A stretch of DNA of 64,000 nucleotides from Arthrobacter pityocampae (GTDB lineage Bacteria; Actinomycetota; Actinomycetes; Actinomycetales; Micrococcaceae): assembly GCF_002927275.1 (NCBI RefSeq), contig NZ_PRKW01000001.1:558001-622000 (forward strand), read 5' to 3'. The translations under genes and the position numbers were made by a program. The notes under the pieces were generated by a model. That model saw only the letters and a list, made by a program, of their open reading frames with translations. It was not told where the DNA came from and did not search any database. Positions 54,372-64,000 of this stretch are shown here, piece after piece. The stretch's first letter is position 1, and each line of letters starts with the position of its first letter.

Positions 54372-57300
54372 CTACTGACCGCCCGCTGCGGCGGCGCGCT
54401 CCTCGGCGTCGAGTGCCCGCTGGATGGCCTGCTCCAGCCGGTCCTGGGCCTGACCGTAGGCGGCGAAGTCCCCGGCTTCGAGTGCTGCGTTGCCTGCCTC
54501 GATGGCGTCGTTCGCATCGCTCAGCGCCGCCCGCAGGTCGGCGGCCGGGTCCCCGGTCGCACCGTCCGGAGCGGCGGGGTCGGTCGGAGCGGGGGTGGGC
54601 GACGGCGTCGCTCCCTCGCCCTCCACCGGAGGGGCGGCCGGGTCGGCCGGGGTCTCCCCGACGTTGTCCTGGTCGCCGGTCGTGGCTCCCGAATTGCCGC
54701 CGAACACCTGGTCCAGGGCCTCGGCGAGGGTCGGCGCGAACCCGACGGTCTCGCCGAAGCTGACCAGGACCCGCCGCAGGACCGGGAAGGACGAACTGCC
54801 CGAGGACTGCACGTACACGGGCTGGACGTAGGCGATCCCGCCGCCGATGGGCAGGGTGAGGAGGTTGCCGTTGATGACCTCGGAGGCGCCCTGCCGGAGC
54901 AGGTTGAGCTCCTGCGAGACGGTCGTGTCCGAGTTGAAGAGGTTCTGGGCCTGTCCGGGGCCGACCACGGAGTCCTGGCCGGAGCTGTCGAGCAGGGTCA
55001 GCTTGCCGTAGTTCTCGTTCTTCACGCCGTCCTCGCCCGTGCCGGCGTCGCCGTTGGCGGCGAGGAAGCCGTACAGCACGTTCCGCGGCGTCTGGCCGAC
55101 GGGGACGTAGGGGATGAACGGCGTCGTCAGGGAGAACGCCGCCTGCTCCTGGTCGGGCATCTGGAGGGTGAGGTAGAACGGCGGCTGCCGCGGGGTCGAC
55201 GCCGTCGTCGCGCTGTCCGAGGCCTCCCCCGGGTCCGCCGGGACGCTCCACGCCTCACTGTTGTTGTAGAACGCGTCGGTGTCGGTGACGTGGTAGCGCG
55301 CCAGGAGTTCACGCTGCACCTTGAAAAGATCCTCCGGGTAGCGCACGTGGGCCATGAGGTCGGCCGACATCTCGCTGTAGGGCTTGAGGGAGGTCGGGTA
55401 CACGTTCTGCCAGGACTTCAGGACCGGGTCCTGGTCGTCCCACGCGTACAGGGTCACGGAGCCGTCATAGGCGTCCACCGTGGCCTTCACGGCGTTCCTG
55501 ATGTAGTTGACGCGCTCCGCGGGGAGCGCGGTCGCCAGGCCCTCGGCGGTCTGCGCGTCCTGGGTGGCCTGCTCGAGTTCCTGCTGCATCGAGTACGGGA
55601 AATTGGCGCTGGTGGTGTAGCCGTCGATGATCCACTTCACGCGACCGTCCACGATCGCCGGGTAGCTGTTGCCGTCGAGCGTCAGGTACGGGGCGACCTT
55701 GCGGATGCGGTCCACGGGATCGCGGTCGTAGAGGATCTGCGAATCGCTGTTGACCTGGTTGGAGAGCAGCAGGTCCGTGGACTGGAACTTCAGGGCATAG
55801 ACGAGGCGGTTGAACATGTTGCCGACGTTCGGTCCGCCGTCGCCGCTGAAGGTCGTCCGGGACTCGGCGTCGGAGTTCTCGTTCTGGGGCCGATCGATCT
55901 CGGCCGGGGCCTGTCCCTCCGGCGCGCCCACGACCGAGTACTCGGGGGAATCCTCGCCGAAGTAGATGCGCGGCTCGTAGGTGGACTCGTCACCCAGCAC
56001 CCCGGTGGACGGGATTCCGGACTGCAGGAAGGACGGGCGGCCGTCGGGCTCGACCGTCGAACCGGCCGCGGCCACCACACCGTAGCCGTGCGTGTAGAAG
56101 ACGTGCTCGTTGACCCAGCCGTCCGGCACACCATTGGTGTCCAGTTCACGGACGGCGATCACCGTGTCCTGGACCTCGCCGTCGATCTCGTACCGGTCGA
56201 CGTTGAGGGTCTCCGGGAACTGGTAGTACTGGCGGAACTGCTGGAGCTGGCTGAAGGCGTCGGAGACGAGGTTCGGGTCGAGCAGGCGGATGTTGGCGGT
56301 GGTCTCGCCGTCAGCACCCAGGGCGCCTGCCGCCGGGATCGATTCCGGCGCATACGCCGCGACGTCGACCTGGTCGAGTCCGTAGGCCTCCCGCGTGAGC
56401 TGGATGTTCCGTTCGATGTACTGCTCCTCGAGGCTGAGCTCGGAGGGACGCACCTGGAAGCGCTGCACGAGCGACGGATACACCCCGCCCGCGAGCAGGG
56501 CCGTGATGATGAGCATCGCGGTGCCGATCAGCGGCAGCCGCCAGCGGCCCACGAACGCCGAGGCGACGAACAGGGCGGCGACGATGACTGCGGCGACCGC
56601 GAGGATGGCCTTCGTCGGGATGACGGCGTTGACGTCCGTGTAGAGCGCGCCGGCCCACGTGCCCTGGTTCAGCAGCGTGTCGTAGCGGTCGAGCCAGTAG
56701 TTGAGGCCCTGCAGCAGCAGGAAGAGGGCCGCGACGACGGCGATCTGCACCCGGGCCGCCTTCGTCGTGAAGAGGCCCTTCTCCTCCAGGCGGATGCCGC
56801 CGTAGAGGTAGTGCGTGAGGACCGTCGCGATGGCGCTGATGATGACCACGCTGATCAGGAACCCGATCACGAAGTTCAGGAACGGCAGCGTGAACATGTA
56901 GTAGGCGTAGTCGAGGCCGAACTCCGGATCCTGGCGGTTGAACGGCTCCTGGTTGATGAACAGCAGGACCTGCTGCCACTGGGAGGACGCCGCCGTGCCC
57001 GCGAAGGCTCCGAGGACCACGGGGATGCCGAGCATCAGCAGGCGCCGGATCGGTTCGAGCTGCGCCTGATACCGGTTGAGGTTGTCCTGGATGGCGCTGT
57101 CCGGCGCGTAGATGGGCCTGTTGCGGAACGCGATGCGCAGGCTGAAGTACACCGCTGCCGCCATGAGGAGGAACGCGACGACGAAGAGGACGATACGCGT
57201 CAGGTTCTCGGTCACGAAGACCTCGAGGAACCCGAGCTGGTTGTACCAGAGCACGTCCGCGTAGACCTGGGACAGGTAGACGAAGGCGATGACGATCACC

Positions 57301-57404
57301 GCCACGACGATGATCGTCGGGATCAGCGGACTGCGTCGCCTGCTGGTGGTTCCACGTGCTGGGCTCGGGCTACTGCCGAATGGACGGTCTGGTCCGGATG
57401 TCAC
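54372..57404 (-). CDS. UPF0182-family membrane protein
   Basis: A 1010-residue protein. The N-terminus has seven hydrophobic helices (about 28-47, 65-84, 110-130, 160-185, 205-225, 245-265, 275-295). A large extracytoplasmic region follows, with family motifs [74 protein letters not shown] and [15 protein letters not shown]. The C-terminus is a Pro/Ala/Thr linker and a short Ala/Glu helix. The family is widespread in actinobacteria with no assigned activity. The GTG at 57404 follows GAGGTAG. Order with YlbL and DUF2342 genes is as in mycobacteria. Confidence 0.95.
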   Translation of the reverse strand: MTSGPDRPFGSSPSPARGTTSRRRSPLIPTIIVVAVIVIAFVYLSQVYADVLWYNQLGFLEVFVTENLTRIVLFVVAFLLMAAAVYFSLRIAFRNRPIYAPDSAIQDNLNRYQAQLEPIRRLLMLGIPVVLGAFAGTAASSQWQQVLLFINQEPFNRQDPEFGLDYAYYMFTLPFLNFVIGFLISVVIISAIATVLTHYLYGGIRLEEKGLFTTKAARVQIAVVAALFLLLQGLNYWLDRYDTLLNQGTWAGALYTDVNAVIPTKAILAVAAVIVAALFVASAFVGRWRLPLIGTAMLIITALLAGGVYPSLVQRFQVRPSELSLEEQYIERNIQLTREAYGLDQVDVAAYAPESIPAAGALGADGETTANIRLLDPNLVSDAFSQLQQFRQYYQFPETLNVDRYEIDGEVQDTVIAVRELDTNGVPDGWVNEHVFYTHGYGVVAAAGSTVEPDGRPSFLQSGIPSTGVLGDESTYEPRIYFGEDSPEYSVVGAPEGQAPAEIDRPQNENSDAESRTTFSGDGGPNVGNMFNRLVYALKFQSTDLLLSNQVNSDSQILYDRDPVDRIRKVAPYLTLDGNSYPAIVDGRVKWIIDGYTTSANFPYSMQQELEQATQDAQTAEGLATALPAERVNYIRNAVKATVDAYDGSVTLYAWDDQDPVLKSWQNVYPTSLKPYSEMSADLMAHVRYPEDLFKVQRELLARYHVTDTDAFYNNSEAWSVPADPGEASDSATTASTPRQPPFYLTLQMPDQEQAAFSLTTPFIPYVPVGQTPRNVLYGFLAANGDAGTGEDGVKNENYGKLTLLDSSGQDSVVGPGQAQNLFNSDTTVSQELNLLRQGASEVINGNLLTLPIGGGIAYVQPVYVQSSGSSSFPVLRRVLVSFGETVGFAPTLAEALDQVFGGNSGATTGDQDNVGETPADPAAPPVEGEGATPSPTPAPTDPAAPDGATGDPAADLRAALSDANDAIEAGNAALEAGDFAAYGQAQDRLEQAIQRALDAEERAAAAGGQ

Positions 57405-57621
57405 ATCTACCTCATCGTTGGCTGCTGCGGGTCACGCCGACCGGTCTTCGGTACCGCTCCCCTGCCGGGCACAAGATGGGGGAGCGTGCCGTCACGCCCT
57501 TCGTGATTTCATTCTGCCCTGTTCACGCTCGGCCCGACCAATTAGGTTCCCGCTCCGGGCGGGCAGGGCCGGGATCGTCACCGAACCGTGTTGTGGCCGC
57601 CGTCCGAGCGGTGCGGGCGCC

Positions 57622-57659
57622 GGGTTCCGGCCGGTCAGCAGGGTTCCGGCCGGTCAGCA
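57622..57659 (-). repeat. 19-bp tandem duplication across the YlbL-type stop codon
   Basis: GGGTTCCGGCCGGTCAGCA occurs twice in exact tandem (57622-57640, 57641-57659). The second copy contains the TGA at 57654-57656. Confidence 0.85.
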
Positions 57660-58748
57660 GGAGGGCACTGCGGCGGGGTCACCTCCGGCACCCAGCGTCT
57701 CGACGGCGTCGACGGCGTCGTCGAGCGTCCCGACCTTCACGACCGTCAGTCCGTCCGGGATGTTGCCCACGACCTCGTCGCAGTTGTCGGCGGGTGCGAG
57801 GAAGAAGTCCGCTCCAGCAGAGCGGGCTCCGACGAGTTTCTGCGCGATCCCCCCGATCGGACCGACGACGCCGGAGGAGTCGATCGTGCCGGTGCCCGCG
57901 AAGTGCCTGCCGCCCGTGAGGTCGCCCTCCGTCAGGGTGTCGATGATCCCGAGGGCGAACATGGTGCCGGCGGAGGGGCCGCCCACGTTGTCGAGCTGGA
58001 TGGACACGTCGAAGGGGAACTCGAACGTGGAGGCGAGCAGGACGCCCAGCTGGAACTCGCCCTCGGCCGACTCCTTCGGGGTCACCCGGACATCCGTCGC
58101 CGCACCGTCCCGGACGATCCCCAGGGTGGCCTCGGCGCCCTTCGCGTCGGCCAGGGACTGGCGGAGGGTCTCGATGGTGTCGATCTCGCGCCCGTCGACG
58201 GTGCGCAGGATGTCCCCGACCTCCAGGATGCCCTCCGCCGCGGAATCGTCCGCCAGTCCGGCGACGGCGAGTTCCTCGGTGTAGGCGATCCCCTCGTGGG
58301 AGAGCGCCGCGGCGATCGCCGCCTCCTGCGACGACGTCATGGCGACGGCGTTCCGCTCCTGCACGTCGGACGGGGTGGTCCCCTCCGGGTACACCAGCTG
58401 CTCGGGCAGGACGTCCGCGTCCGGATCCACCCAGGCCCGGAAGGTGTCGAGGACGTTCACCTGGCCGTTCGGGCCACCACTGACGAGGACGGTCGTCAGA
58501 TCGAGCTCGCCCTCCGGAAGGAAACTCTCCCTGCCCTCCACCTCGATGAGCGGCCGTCCGTCGATCTCACCAATGGTGTTGAAGGTCGGGCCGGGCGACT
58601 CGATGATGTACGGGGACGGCAGCAGCACGGCGGCCGCGCACAGGACGACGGCGAGGCTCCCGGACACGACCATGGCCCGGAAACGCGGGTCCCTCGGCCG
58701 GGCGGACTCCTCGGGGCTGTACGTCTCGACGTGGACAGGCTGCGTCAC
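57654..58748 (-). CDS. YlbL-type PDZ and Lon-like (S16) protease
   Basis: A 364-residue protein. One membrane helix lies near residues 27-44. A PDZ domain (about 155-225) contains EGILEVGDILRTVDGREIDTI. The S16 Lon-like protease domain carries the catalytic Ser259 in NVGGPSAGTMFALG and Lys304 in IGGIAQKLVGA. The order signal-anchor, PDZ, Lon domain is that of B. subtilis YlbL and M. tuberculosis Rv3194c, envelope proteases implicated in division and stress control. The GTG at 58748 follows AGAGAGAAG. Its 3' end carries a 19-bp tandem duplication. Confidence 0.94.
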   Translation of the reverse strand: MTQPVHVETYSPEESARPRDPRFRAMVVSGSLAVVLCAAAVLLPSPYIIESPGPTFNTIGEIDGRPLIEVEGRESFLPEGELDLTTVLVSGGPNGQVNVLDTFRAWVDPDADVLPEQLVYPEGTTPSDVQERNAVAMTSSQEAAIAAALSHEGIAYTEELAVAGLADDSAAEGILEVGDILRTVDGREIDTIETLRQSLADAKGAEATLGIVRDGAATDVRVTPKESAEGEFQLGVLLASTFEFPFDVSIQLDNVGGPSAGTMFALGIIDTLTEGDLTGGRHFAGTGTIDSSGVVGPIGGIAQKLVGARSAGADFFLAPADNCDEVVGNIPDGLTVVKVGTLDDAVDAVETLGAGGDPAAVPSC

Positions 58749-58940
58749 TGTGCTTCTCTCTGTAGGCGCGTGCCGTGCTTCGGCGCCATCAGCGCCTCCC
58801 GGCTTACCCAGAGTAGACGCTCCGACCGCCGTCGATCCTGGAGCCGCCCGGGCATTTTCCGCCGACCCTCCCCCGGGCGGTCCGGACCGCCGTGGCGCAC
58901 CCGGGTGGGCTTTGCCCTCAGCGAACGGTCGGCGGCGTGA

Positions 58941-58970
58941 GGGACAGCGGTGACGCCGTGCCGGTAGCGT
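58941..58970 (+). promoter_or_regulatory. Weak promoter candidate before the DUF2342 gene
   Basis: GGGACA (58941-58946) and TAGCGT (58965-58970) are 18 bp apart in the 294-bp divergent region. The -35 is poor; I list it only as the best match. Confidence 0.3.
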
Positions 58971-59042
58971 GTTCCCAACAGCCGGCGGGAGTGGGACCCT
59001 CCTCCTGCCGGACCCGAGCTACTCCCAGGACCGGTGGTATCA

Positions 59043-60545
59043 GTGACCAACCCATCCAACCCCTCGAACGACGACGACGCGCCCCAGGACCCGCTGTCCG
59101 AGATGCTGGCCAAGATGTTCGGCGGCGGGGCCGGGGGTTTCGACCCCCAGGAGATCGCGAAGGCGGCCGGGCTGCCCTCCGATCCTGCGGCGATGGCGAT
59201 GATGATGCAACAGGTCCAGGCGATGTTCTCCGCCCCGAGCGAGGGGCCCGTGAACTGGCAGATGGCGCACGAGCAGGCGCGCCGGGTGGCGGCGTCGGAC
59301 AACGATCCCTCGGTCACCTCGCTCCAGCGCCGGAGTGTCGACGAGGCCCTGAAACTCGCCGAGCTGTGGCTCGACCCCGTCACCGAATTCCCGAGCACCG
59401 GGCAGCTCGGCCGTGCGTGGTCCCGCGCCGAATGGGTCGAGGCGACCATGGCCACCTGGCGGCGGCTCACCGAACCCGTCGCGACGAGCATCGCGAAGGC
59501 CCTCTCCGACGCCATCACGGGGCAACTCCCCGACGAGATGAAGTCGATGATGGGCATGATGGGCGGACCGGCCTCGATGCTCCAGAACGTGGGCGGCGCG
59601 ATGTTCGGCATGCAGCTCGGACAGGCCGTGGGCGCGCTGTCGAAGGACGTCATCGGGTCCACGGACATCGGCGTACCCCTCGCCGACGGGCGGATGGCCC
59701 TCCTCCCCGCCAACGTCGCGGCATTCGGCGCCGGACTCGACATCCCCGAACAGGAGGTCCAGCTGTTCCTCGCGGTGCGCGAGGCGGCGCACGCACGGCT
59801 CTTCACGCACATTCCCTGGCTCACGGGCCACCTCCTCGGCAGCATCGAGCGCTACGCGCGGGGCATCCACATCGACATGGGCAAGATCGAGGAAGCCGCC
59901 CGCGACATCGATCCCACCAACCCCGAGAGCCTCCAGGGCGCCCTGTCGCAGGGTGTGTTCATGCCCGAGAAGACGCCGGAGCAGGACGCCGCGCTCGTCC
60001 GGCTCGAGACCACCCTCGCCCTCGTGGAGGGCTGGGTGGACGAGATGACCGCCGCAGCGGCGGCGAATCTGCCGTCGGCGGGCGCCCTGCGCGAGATGCT
60101 GCGGCGCCGCCGGGCCACGGGCGGTCCGGCAGAGCACGCGTTCGCCTCGCTGGTGGGACTCGAGCTGAGGCCGCGCCGGCTGCGTGAGGCCGCGGCCCTG
60201 TGGTCCCTGCTGACCGAGGAGCGCGGCATCGAGGGACGCGACGCCCTGTGGCAGCACCCCGATCTCCTGCCGACCGCCGAGGACCTCGACGATCCCGCCG
60301 GCTTCGCCGGGCGCCGGAGGCTGCTGGACTCCTCGGACGCCGACGTCGACGCGGCCCTCCAGCGGCTCCTGTCCGGTGGCTTCGAGGAAACCGACGGCAA
60401 CGCCGCGGTCGAGGCGGACGGCGAGGCGACGTCCCCGACCGGCTCCGACGACGGCACGCCGGACGGCGGGTCCGACGGCGGGTCCGACGACACCGGACCT
60501 GACGGCGGGTCCGACGACGGCACCCCGGGCGACCCGCGCTCCTAG
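59043..60545 (+). CDS. DUF2342 zincin-like metalloprotease homologue
   Basis: A 500-residue protein. The first ~40 residues are Asn/Asp/Gly-rich. The DUF2342 core follows, with VNWQMAHEQARRVAA, LAELWLDPVTEFP, AWSRAEWVEATM, GQLGRAWS, and the metal-motif region FLAVREAAHARLFTHIPWL near residue 244. A C-terminal region (about 350-440) continues, and an Asp/Gly/Ser/Pro tail ends the protein. Members are annotated as zinc-dependent metalloproteases related to a coenzyme F420-associated group; activity is unproven. I chose GTG 59043 because GGTGG lies five bases upstream, rather than the GTG three codons earlier. The stop shares CTAG with the convergent peptidase. Confidence 0.9.
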   Translation: MTNPSNPSNDDDAPQDPLSEMLAKMFGGGAGGFDPQEIAKAAGLPSDPAAMAMMMQQVQAMFSAPSEGPVNWQMAHEQARRVAASDNDPSVTSLQRRSVDEALKLAELWLDPVTEFPSTGQLGRAWSRAEWVEATMATWRRLTEPVATSIAKALSDAITGQLPDEMKSMMGMMGGPASMLQNVGGAMFGMQLGQAVGALSKDVIGSTDIGVPLADGRMALLPANVAAFGAGLDIPEQEVQLFLAVREAAHARLFTHIPWLTGHLLGSIERYARGIHIDMGKIEEAARDIDPTNPESLQGALSQGVFMPEKTPEQDAALVRLETTLALVEGWVDEMTAAAAANLPSAGALREMLRRRRATGGPAEHAFASLVGLELRPRRLREAAALWSLLTEERGIEGRDALWQHPDLLPTAEDLDDPAGFAGRRRLLDSSDADVDAALQRLLSGGFEETDGNAAVEADGEATSPTGSDDGTPDGGSDGGSDDTGPDGGSDDGTPGDPRS

Positions 60546-61108
60546 TATTCCTCCGGCGCTCCCGTGAGGTTACGGTGTGCGGCGAAGGCGGCGCCGTCGA
60601 GGAACGCCTTGGCGGTCCCTGTGCTCGGGTAGGACGTGAGGAGGTCCCAGAACGCGGCATTGTGCGAGGGTTCGATCAGGTGGGCCATCTCGTGCAGGAT
60701 CACGTAGTCGACCACCCACGCGGGCATGCCCTGCAGCCTGTGTGAGAGGCGGATGGAGCGGTGGGCCGGGGTGGCCGACGCCCACCGCGTGGTCTGGTTC
60801 GTCACCCAGCCGATCGTGGCCGGCACCCCCCTGCCGCCGAGGTATTGCCGCGCGAGCGACTCGGCCCGCCGCCGCAGCGCGGTCTCGCCCTCGGCAGCGG
60901 GCTGCACGAGGTACTTCGCGGACATCCGCTCCACCATGCGCTCCACCCACTGCCGCTCCTGGCTGGGCGAGAAGTGTCCCGGGATCGAGACACGCAGCAC
61001 TCCGTCGCGGATGTCCGCGCTCACCGTGCGCTTGCGCCGCGCCGATCGCCTGACCTCGACGGGGAGCCGCGCAGGGTCCCCCGACCCACCGCTCTCAGGA
61101 CGTGTCAC
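60542..61108 (-). CDS. YgjP-like M48-type metallopeptidase
   Basis: A 188-residue protein of the YgjP/SprT-related family. The zinc motif is ILHEMAHLIEPSHN (His139, Glu140, His143, with His149 as likely third ligand), preceded by WVTNQTTRWASATPAHRSIRLS. There is no signal peptide. The family's biological role is unknown. Its stop overlaps the convergent DUF2342 stop within the palindrome CTAG. It lies three bases after the uvrD2 stop in the same direction, so the two may share a transcript. Confidence 0.92.
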   Translation of the reverse strand: MTRPESGGSGDPARLPVEVRRSARRKRTVSADIRDGVLRVSIPGHFSPSQERQWVERMVERMSAKYLVQPAAEGETALRRRAESLARQYLGGRGVPATIGWVTNQTTRWASATPAHRSIRLSHRLQGMPAWVVDYVILHEMAHLIEPSHNAAFWDLLTSYPSTGTAKAFLDGAAFAAHRNLTGAPEEY

Positions 61109-61111
61109 GTC

Positions 61112-63217
61112 TCAGGCCGTATCACTGATGATCTCCAGGACGGCCTCGCCGTAACGCTCGAGCTTCGCGGACCCGATGCCCGCGAGCTCGCCCAGCTCGT
61201 CCAGGGTCTGCGGCCGAGCCTCGGCGATGGCCACGAGGGTGGCATCGGTGAACACGACGAAGGCGGGGACGTCCTTCTCCTTCGACTCGGCGAGCCGCCA
61301 GGCGCGCAGGGCCTCGAACGTCTCCTCCTCGTAGGTGGCCGGGCAGTCGCTGCAGCGACCGATCTTGCGCTCGGCACCGGTGAGAAGTGGGCGTCTGCAC
61401 ACGCGGCAGACCGCCGGCGCGGAGGACTTGCGGGGAGTCTTCGCCCGGGGCTGACGGAAGGACGCCTGGCCGGCGGTCCCCGGCCGCAGGGCGTCGAGGA
61501 AACGCGAGGGCTTCCTCGTGGCGCGTCCGCCCGGGGAACGCGAGGTGGACCAGGACATCGACAGGTGGATCCGCGCACGCGTGATCCCCACGTACAGCAG
61601 CCGGCGTTCCTCGTCGACGCCCTCCTGGGTGTCGGCGAACGAGATCGGCATGAGCCCCTCGCTCAGCCCCACGAGGAAGACGGCGTCCCACTCGAGGCCC
61701 TTCGCGGAGTGGAGGGATGCCAGGGTCACGCCCTCCACGGTCGGGGCATGCTGCGCCGCAGCCCGTTCCTCGAGTTCGGCGACGAACGTCTGCAGGGTGA
61801 AGGCCTCACCGCGCACCCTGCTGAGCTCGTCGGCGAGCCCCACGAGGGCGGCCAGCGATTCCCACTTCTCCCGGACGGCCCCGGAGTTCTGGGGGGCGAC
61901 CGAGGTGTAGCCGAGGGACGCGAGGACGTCACGGACCTGCTGCGGGACGTCGGCGTCGCCCTGCGTGCGTGCCGCGGCCCGGAGCTGCAGCAGCCCGTCG
62001 CGGACCTCGCGCCGCTGGAAGAACCGCTCCCCGCCGCGCAGCTGATACCCGATGCCTGCGCTGGCCAGCGCCTGCTCGTAGGCCTCGGACTGCCCGTTCG
62101 TGCGGTAGAGGATGGCGATCTCGCTCGCCTTGACGCCCTGCCCCAGCAGGATGCCGATGCGCCGGGCGCACTCCGCCGCCTCGGCGTCGTCGTCGGTGCA
62201 TTCCGTGTAGACCGGCTCGGGCCCGGCGGGGCGCTGCGCCACGAGTTCGAGCGGCGCGGACCACGTGGTGTCACCCGAACGCCGGTCCACCCCGGTCCCA
62301 CGGGCGGCGAGCAGCGTGTTGGCGGCGCGCACCACCTGGGGCGTGGAGCGGTAGTCGCGCACCAGCCGGACCACCTGGGCGCCCTCGTAGCGCTTGGTGA
62401 AGTCGAGCAGGTGGCGTGAGGTGGCCCCCGTGAAGGAGTAGATGGTCTGGCTGGCGTCGCCCACCACGCACAGGTCGCGGCGCTCGCCGAGCCACAGGTC
62501 GAGCAGGCGCTGCTGGAGCGGGGAGACGTCCTGGTACTCGTCGACCACGAACTGGCGGTACTGGGCGCGCACCGTCGCCGCCACCTTCTCGTCCTCCTCG
62601 AGGATGGCGACCGTCGTCAGCAGGACGTCCTCGAAGTCGATGAGGTTGCGGTCGATCTTCAGGTCCTCGTAGGCCGAGAAGATCCGGGACACCGTGATGA
62701 GGTCCATGCCGGCCGGTTCGGCCCTGCCCACGGCGGCCGCCGTGTAGGCGTCGGGGGTGAGCATCGAGACCTTGGCCCATTCGATCTCCGCGGCGACGTC
62801 GCGGATCGCGGCGCGGTCGGTGGACAGGCGCAGGCGGCGGGCCGACTCCGCGATCAGCTGGGCCTTGTGGTCCACGAGGGCCGGCAGGGGGCCGCCGACG
62901 GCCTGCGGCCAGAAGTACTGCAGCTGCCGGAGCGCCGCCGCATGGAAGGTCCGCGCCTGGACCCCGCCGGCCCCGAGATCGCGGAGCCGCGTGCGCATCT
63001 CCGCCGCGGCGCGCGCGGTGAAGGTCACGGCGAGGACCTGCTGCGGCTTGTAGACCCCGGTGTGCACGCCGTACGCGATGCGGTGGGTGATGGCACGGGT
63101 CTTCCCCGTCCCCGCTCCCGCGAGCACGCACAGCGGCCCGGAGAGGGTGCTGGCCACCGTCCGCTGTTCGTCATCGAGTCCCTCGAGGATGCTGTCCTCG
63201 AGCAGTTGTCCTGACAC
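61112..63217 (-). CDS. uvrD2: ATP-dependent DNA helicase UvrD2 (with HRDC domain)
   Basis: A 701-residue superfamily 1 helicase. Motifs in order are Walker A LAGAGTGKT (about 32-40), VTFTARAAAEM, FVVDEYQDVSPLQ, VVGDASQTIYSF, VRDYRSTPQVV, SLHSAKGLEWDAVFLVG and EERRLLYVGITRA. A cysteine pair set (CRVCRR and CSDC, about 604-622) follows, then a C-terminal HRDC domain (about 625-701). This is the plan of the mycobacterial UvrD2. The GTG at 63217 shares its first base with the nudC stop (TAGTG), so the two are coupled. A longer open frame upstream is just the antisense-like reading through nudC. Confidence 0.95.
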   Translation of the reverse strand: MSGQLLEDSILEGLDDEQRTVASTLSGPLCVLAGAGTGKTRAITHRIAYGVHTGVYKPQQVLAVTFTARAAAEMRTRLRDLGAGGVQARTFHAAALRQLQYFWPQAVGGPLPALVDHKAQLIAESARRLRLSTDRAAIRDVAAEIEWAKVSMLTPDAYTAAAVGRAEPAGMDLITVSRIFSAYEDLKIDRNLIDFEDVLLTTVAILEEDEKVAATVRAQYRQFVVDEYQDVSPLQQRLLDLWLGERRDLCVVGDASQTIYSFTGATSRHLLDFTKRYEGAQVVRLVRDYRSTPQVVRAANTLLAARGTGVDRRSGDTTWSAPLELVAQRPAGPEPVYTECTDDDAEAAECARRIGILLGQGVKASEIAILYRTNGQSEAYEQALASAGIGYQLRGGERFFQRREVRDGLLQLRAAARTQGDADVPQQVRDVLASLGYTSVAPQNSGAVREKWESLAALVGLADELSRVRGEAFTLQTFVAELEERAAAQHAPTVEGVTLASLHSAKGLEWDAVFLVGLSEGLMPISFADTQEGVDEERRLLYVGITRARIHLSMSWSTSRSPGGRATRKPSRFLDALRPGTAGQASFRQPRAKTPRKSSAPAVCRVCRRPLLTGAERKIGRCSDCPATYEEETFEALRAWRLAESKEKDVPAFVVFTDATLVAIAEARPQTLDELGELAGIGSAKLERYGEAVLEIISDTA

Positions 63218-64000
63218 TAGGGGCGCGCCTCCGATGGCTCCTCGTCCAGCGGTCCGCCGTACCATCGCTCGATCATGGCCCGCGCGATGGAGACACCGCC
63301 GGCCACGACGATCGTCTCGTCGCGGACCTCGGCGAAGAGCTGTTCCCGGGTGAACCACCGCAGCGACCGCATCTCCTCGCCGTCGGGCACGGCGTCCGTG
63401 GTCGCTGCCCGCGCGGTGAAGCCGAGCATGAGGGACGCAGGGAACGGCCAGGGCTGGGATCCCAGGTACTCCGGGGACCGGACCTCGATCCCGGATTCCT
63501 CCCCGACCTCGCGCACGACGGCCCCCTCGAGGGACTCGCCCGGTTCGACGAAGCCCGCGAGCGTCGAGTAGCGGCCTTCGGGCCAGGCGACCGCGGAGCC
63601 GAGCAGGATGCGGTCGTCGTCGTCGATGATGGAGACGATGATGGCGGGGTCGGTGCGCGGGTAGTGCTCGGACCCGTCCCGCAGGCACCGGCGCACCCAG
63701 CCGGCGTGACTGAGGACCGTGCGGGCGCCGCAGCGTGGGCAGTGCGTGTGGGTCGCGTGCCAGTTCGCGACCGCGGCCCCCGCCACGAAAAACCCGGTGT
63801 CGCGCGCATCGAGCGATGCGGCGATCTCGCGCAGCCCGAACCACTGGTCGGGGGGCGCGACGGCGGCGTCCTCCTCGTCCAGGACGGCCAGGACGACCCG
63901 CCGCCCGGCGTCAGCGAACCCTTCGTCGACGCGGCCGAGATAGACGGTCACGTCAGGGCGGGCGATATCAGCCGGGCCGAGGAGGCGGAGGGCGCCATCG
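63217..64000 (-). CDS. nudC: NAD(+) diphosphatase NudC, C-terminal part
   Basis: About 260 residues are visible; the frame runs past the right edge, so the true start is outside. The zinc motif is CPRCGARTV (with a further Cys in VRRCLRDGS). The Nudix box is GFVEPGESLEGAVVREVGEE-type with the REVGEES core, and the SQPWPFPASLMLGF segment is the hallmark that separates NudC from other Nudix enzymes. NudC splits NADH/NAD to NMN and AMP and can decap NAD-capped RNA. The in-frame GTG at 63951 is not the start, since the upstream sequence continues with DIARPDV. The stop overlaps the uvrD2 GTG by one base. Confidence 0.95.
   Translation of the reverse strand, partial: DGALRLLGPADIARPDVTVYLGRVDEGFADAGRRVVLAVLDEEDAAVAPPDQWFGLREIAASLDARDTGFFVAGAAVANWHATHTHCPRCGARTVLSHAGWVRRCLRDGSEHYPRTDPAIIVSIIDDDDRILLGSAVAWPEGRYSTLAGFVEPGESLEGAVVREVGEESGIEVRSPEYLGSQPWPFPASLMLGFTARAATTDAVPDGEEMRSLRWFTREQLFAEVRDETIVVAGGVSIARAMIERWYGGPLDEEPSEARP

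Noticed and set aside
54333-57506. 1057-codon open frame opposite the UPF0182 gene
   Set aside because: Its translation is dominated by Val/Arg/Glu/Asp without hydrophobic or domain patterns, and it runs across the tRNA-side intergenic region. The minus strand is a known family.
61112-63844. UvrD2 starting far upstream (910 codons)
   Set aside because: The extra N-terminal part lies over nudC, which is well supported in another frame, and the helicase homology begins at the GTG at 63217.
63217-63951. A complete NudC starting at the GTG at 63951
   Set aside because: The same frame continues upstream to the window edge with plausible NudC sequence and without a stop, so the start lies outside the window.

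Overview
The window is about 70% GC, has no mobile elements, and carries gene sets typical of Actinomycetota: MtrAB-LpqB, a UPF0182 protein, a DUF2342 zincin, UvrD2, a large NAD-glutamate dehydrogenase and a SigK/RskA pair. Protein character and gene order suggest a member of the Micrococcaceae (Arthrobacter-like); that genus-level placement is inference. It is almost entirely a conserved chromosomal backbone with a few lineage-specific inserts.

Layout. 1-5.1 kb: 5' end of a PdtaS-like histidine kinase, then NAD-glutamate dehydrogenase. 5.2-9.8 kb: a coupled SAF-domain/CpaE-MinD-like pair, a divergent BldC-like HTH protein, a protein of unknown function, a LysM membrane protein and an Rv3235-family protein. 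9.8-20.2 kb: the minus-strand block secA, winged-helix protein, hpf, comF, lpqB, mtrB, mtrA, in nearly the same order as in Mycobacterium tuberculosis. 20.3-26.1 kb: a plus-strand, mostly stop-start-coupled operon of membrane protein, DUF4129, DUF4350, MoxR ATPase and DUF58. 26.1-31.7 kb: methyltransferase, DUF4166, a cysteine-free methionine synthase-like protein, chorismate mutase, mnmA and cysteine desulfurase. 31.8-36.1 kb: folP2-type dihydropteroate synthase homologue, a RibD-C/DHFR-like reductase, a DnaJ protein with a NERD-like C-terminus, trmL and a methyltransferase. 36.2-40.4 kb: sigK-rskA, then a minus-strand etfB-etfA-PIG-L operon. 40.6-45.3 kb: HtrA-like protease, TPM-domain protein and PspA. 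45.4-49.5 kb: photolyase and three membrane proteins.

49.5-54.2 kb is the most distinctive region. Two divergent gene sets encode Asp23/Gls24 envelope-stress proteins. The minus set holds two Asp23 proteins, a 60-residue membrane protein, a DUF6286-like protein and an AmaP-like anchor. The plus set holds an ECF sigma factor, a protein combining a complete zinc anti-sigma ligand pattern (Cys, then His-x3-Cys-x2-Cys) with an Asp23 domain, and another divergent Asp23-like protein. I read this as a possible self-contained envelope-stress circuit in which the anti-sigma module is fused to the structural module it controls. The domains are seen; the circuit is inference.

54.2-64 kb: an initiator tRNA, then UPF0182, a YlbL-type PDZ/Lon protease, a DUF2342 zincin, a YgjP-like peptidase, uvrD2 and the 3' part of nudC.

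A recurring small-scale oddity is that five gene 3' ends (near 7.7, 27.7, 27.8, 46.8 and 57.6 kb) carry short tandem or near-tandem duplications that include or copy the stop codon.
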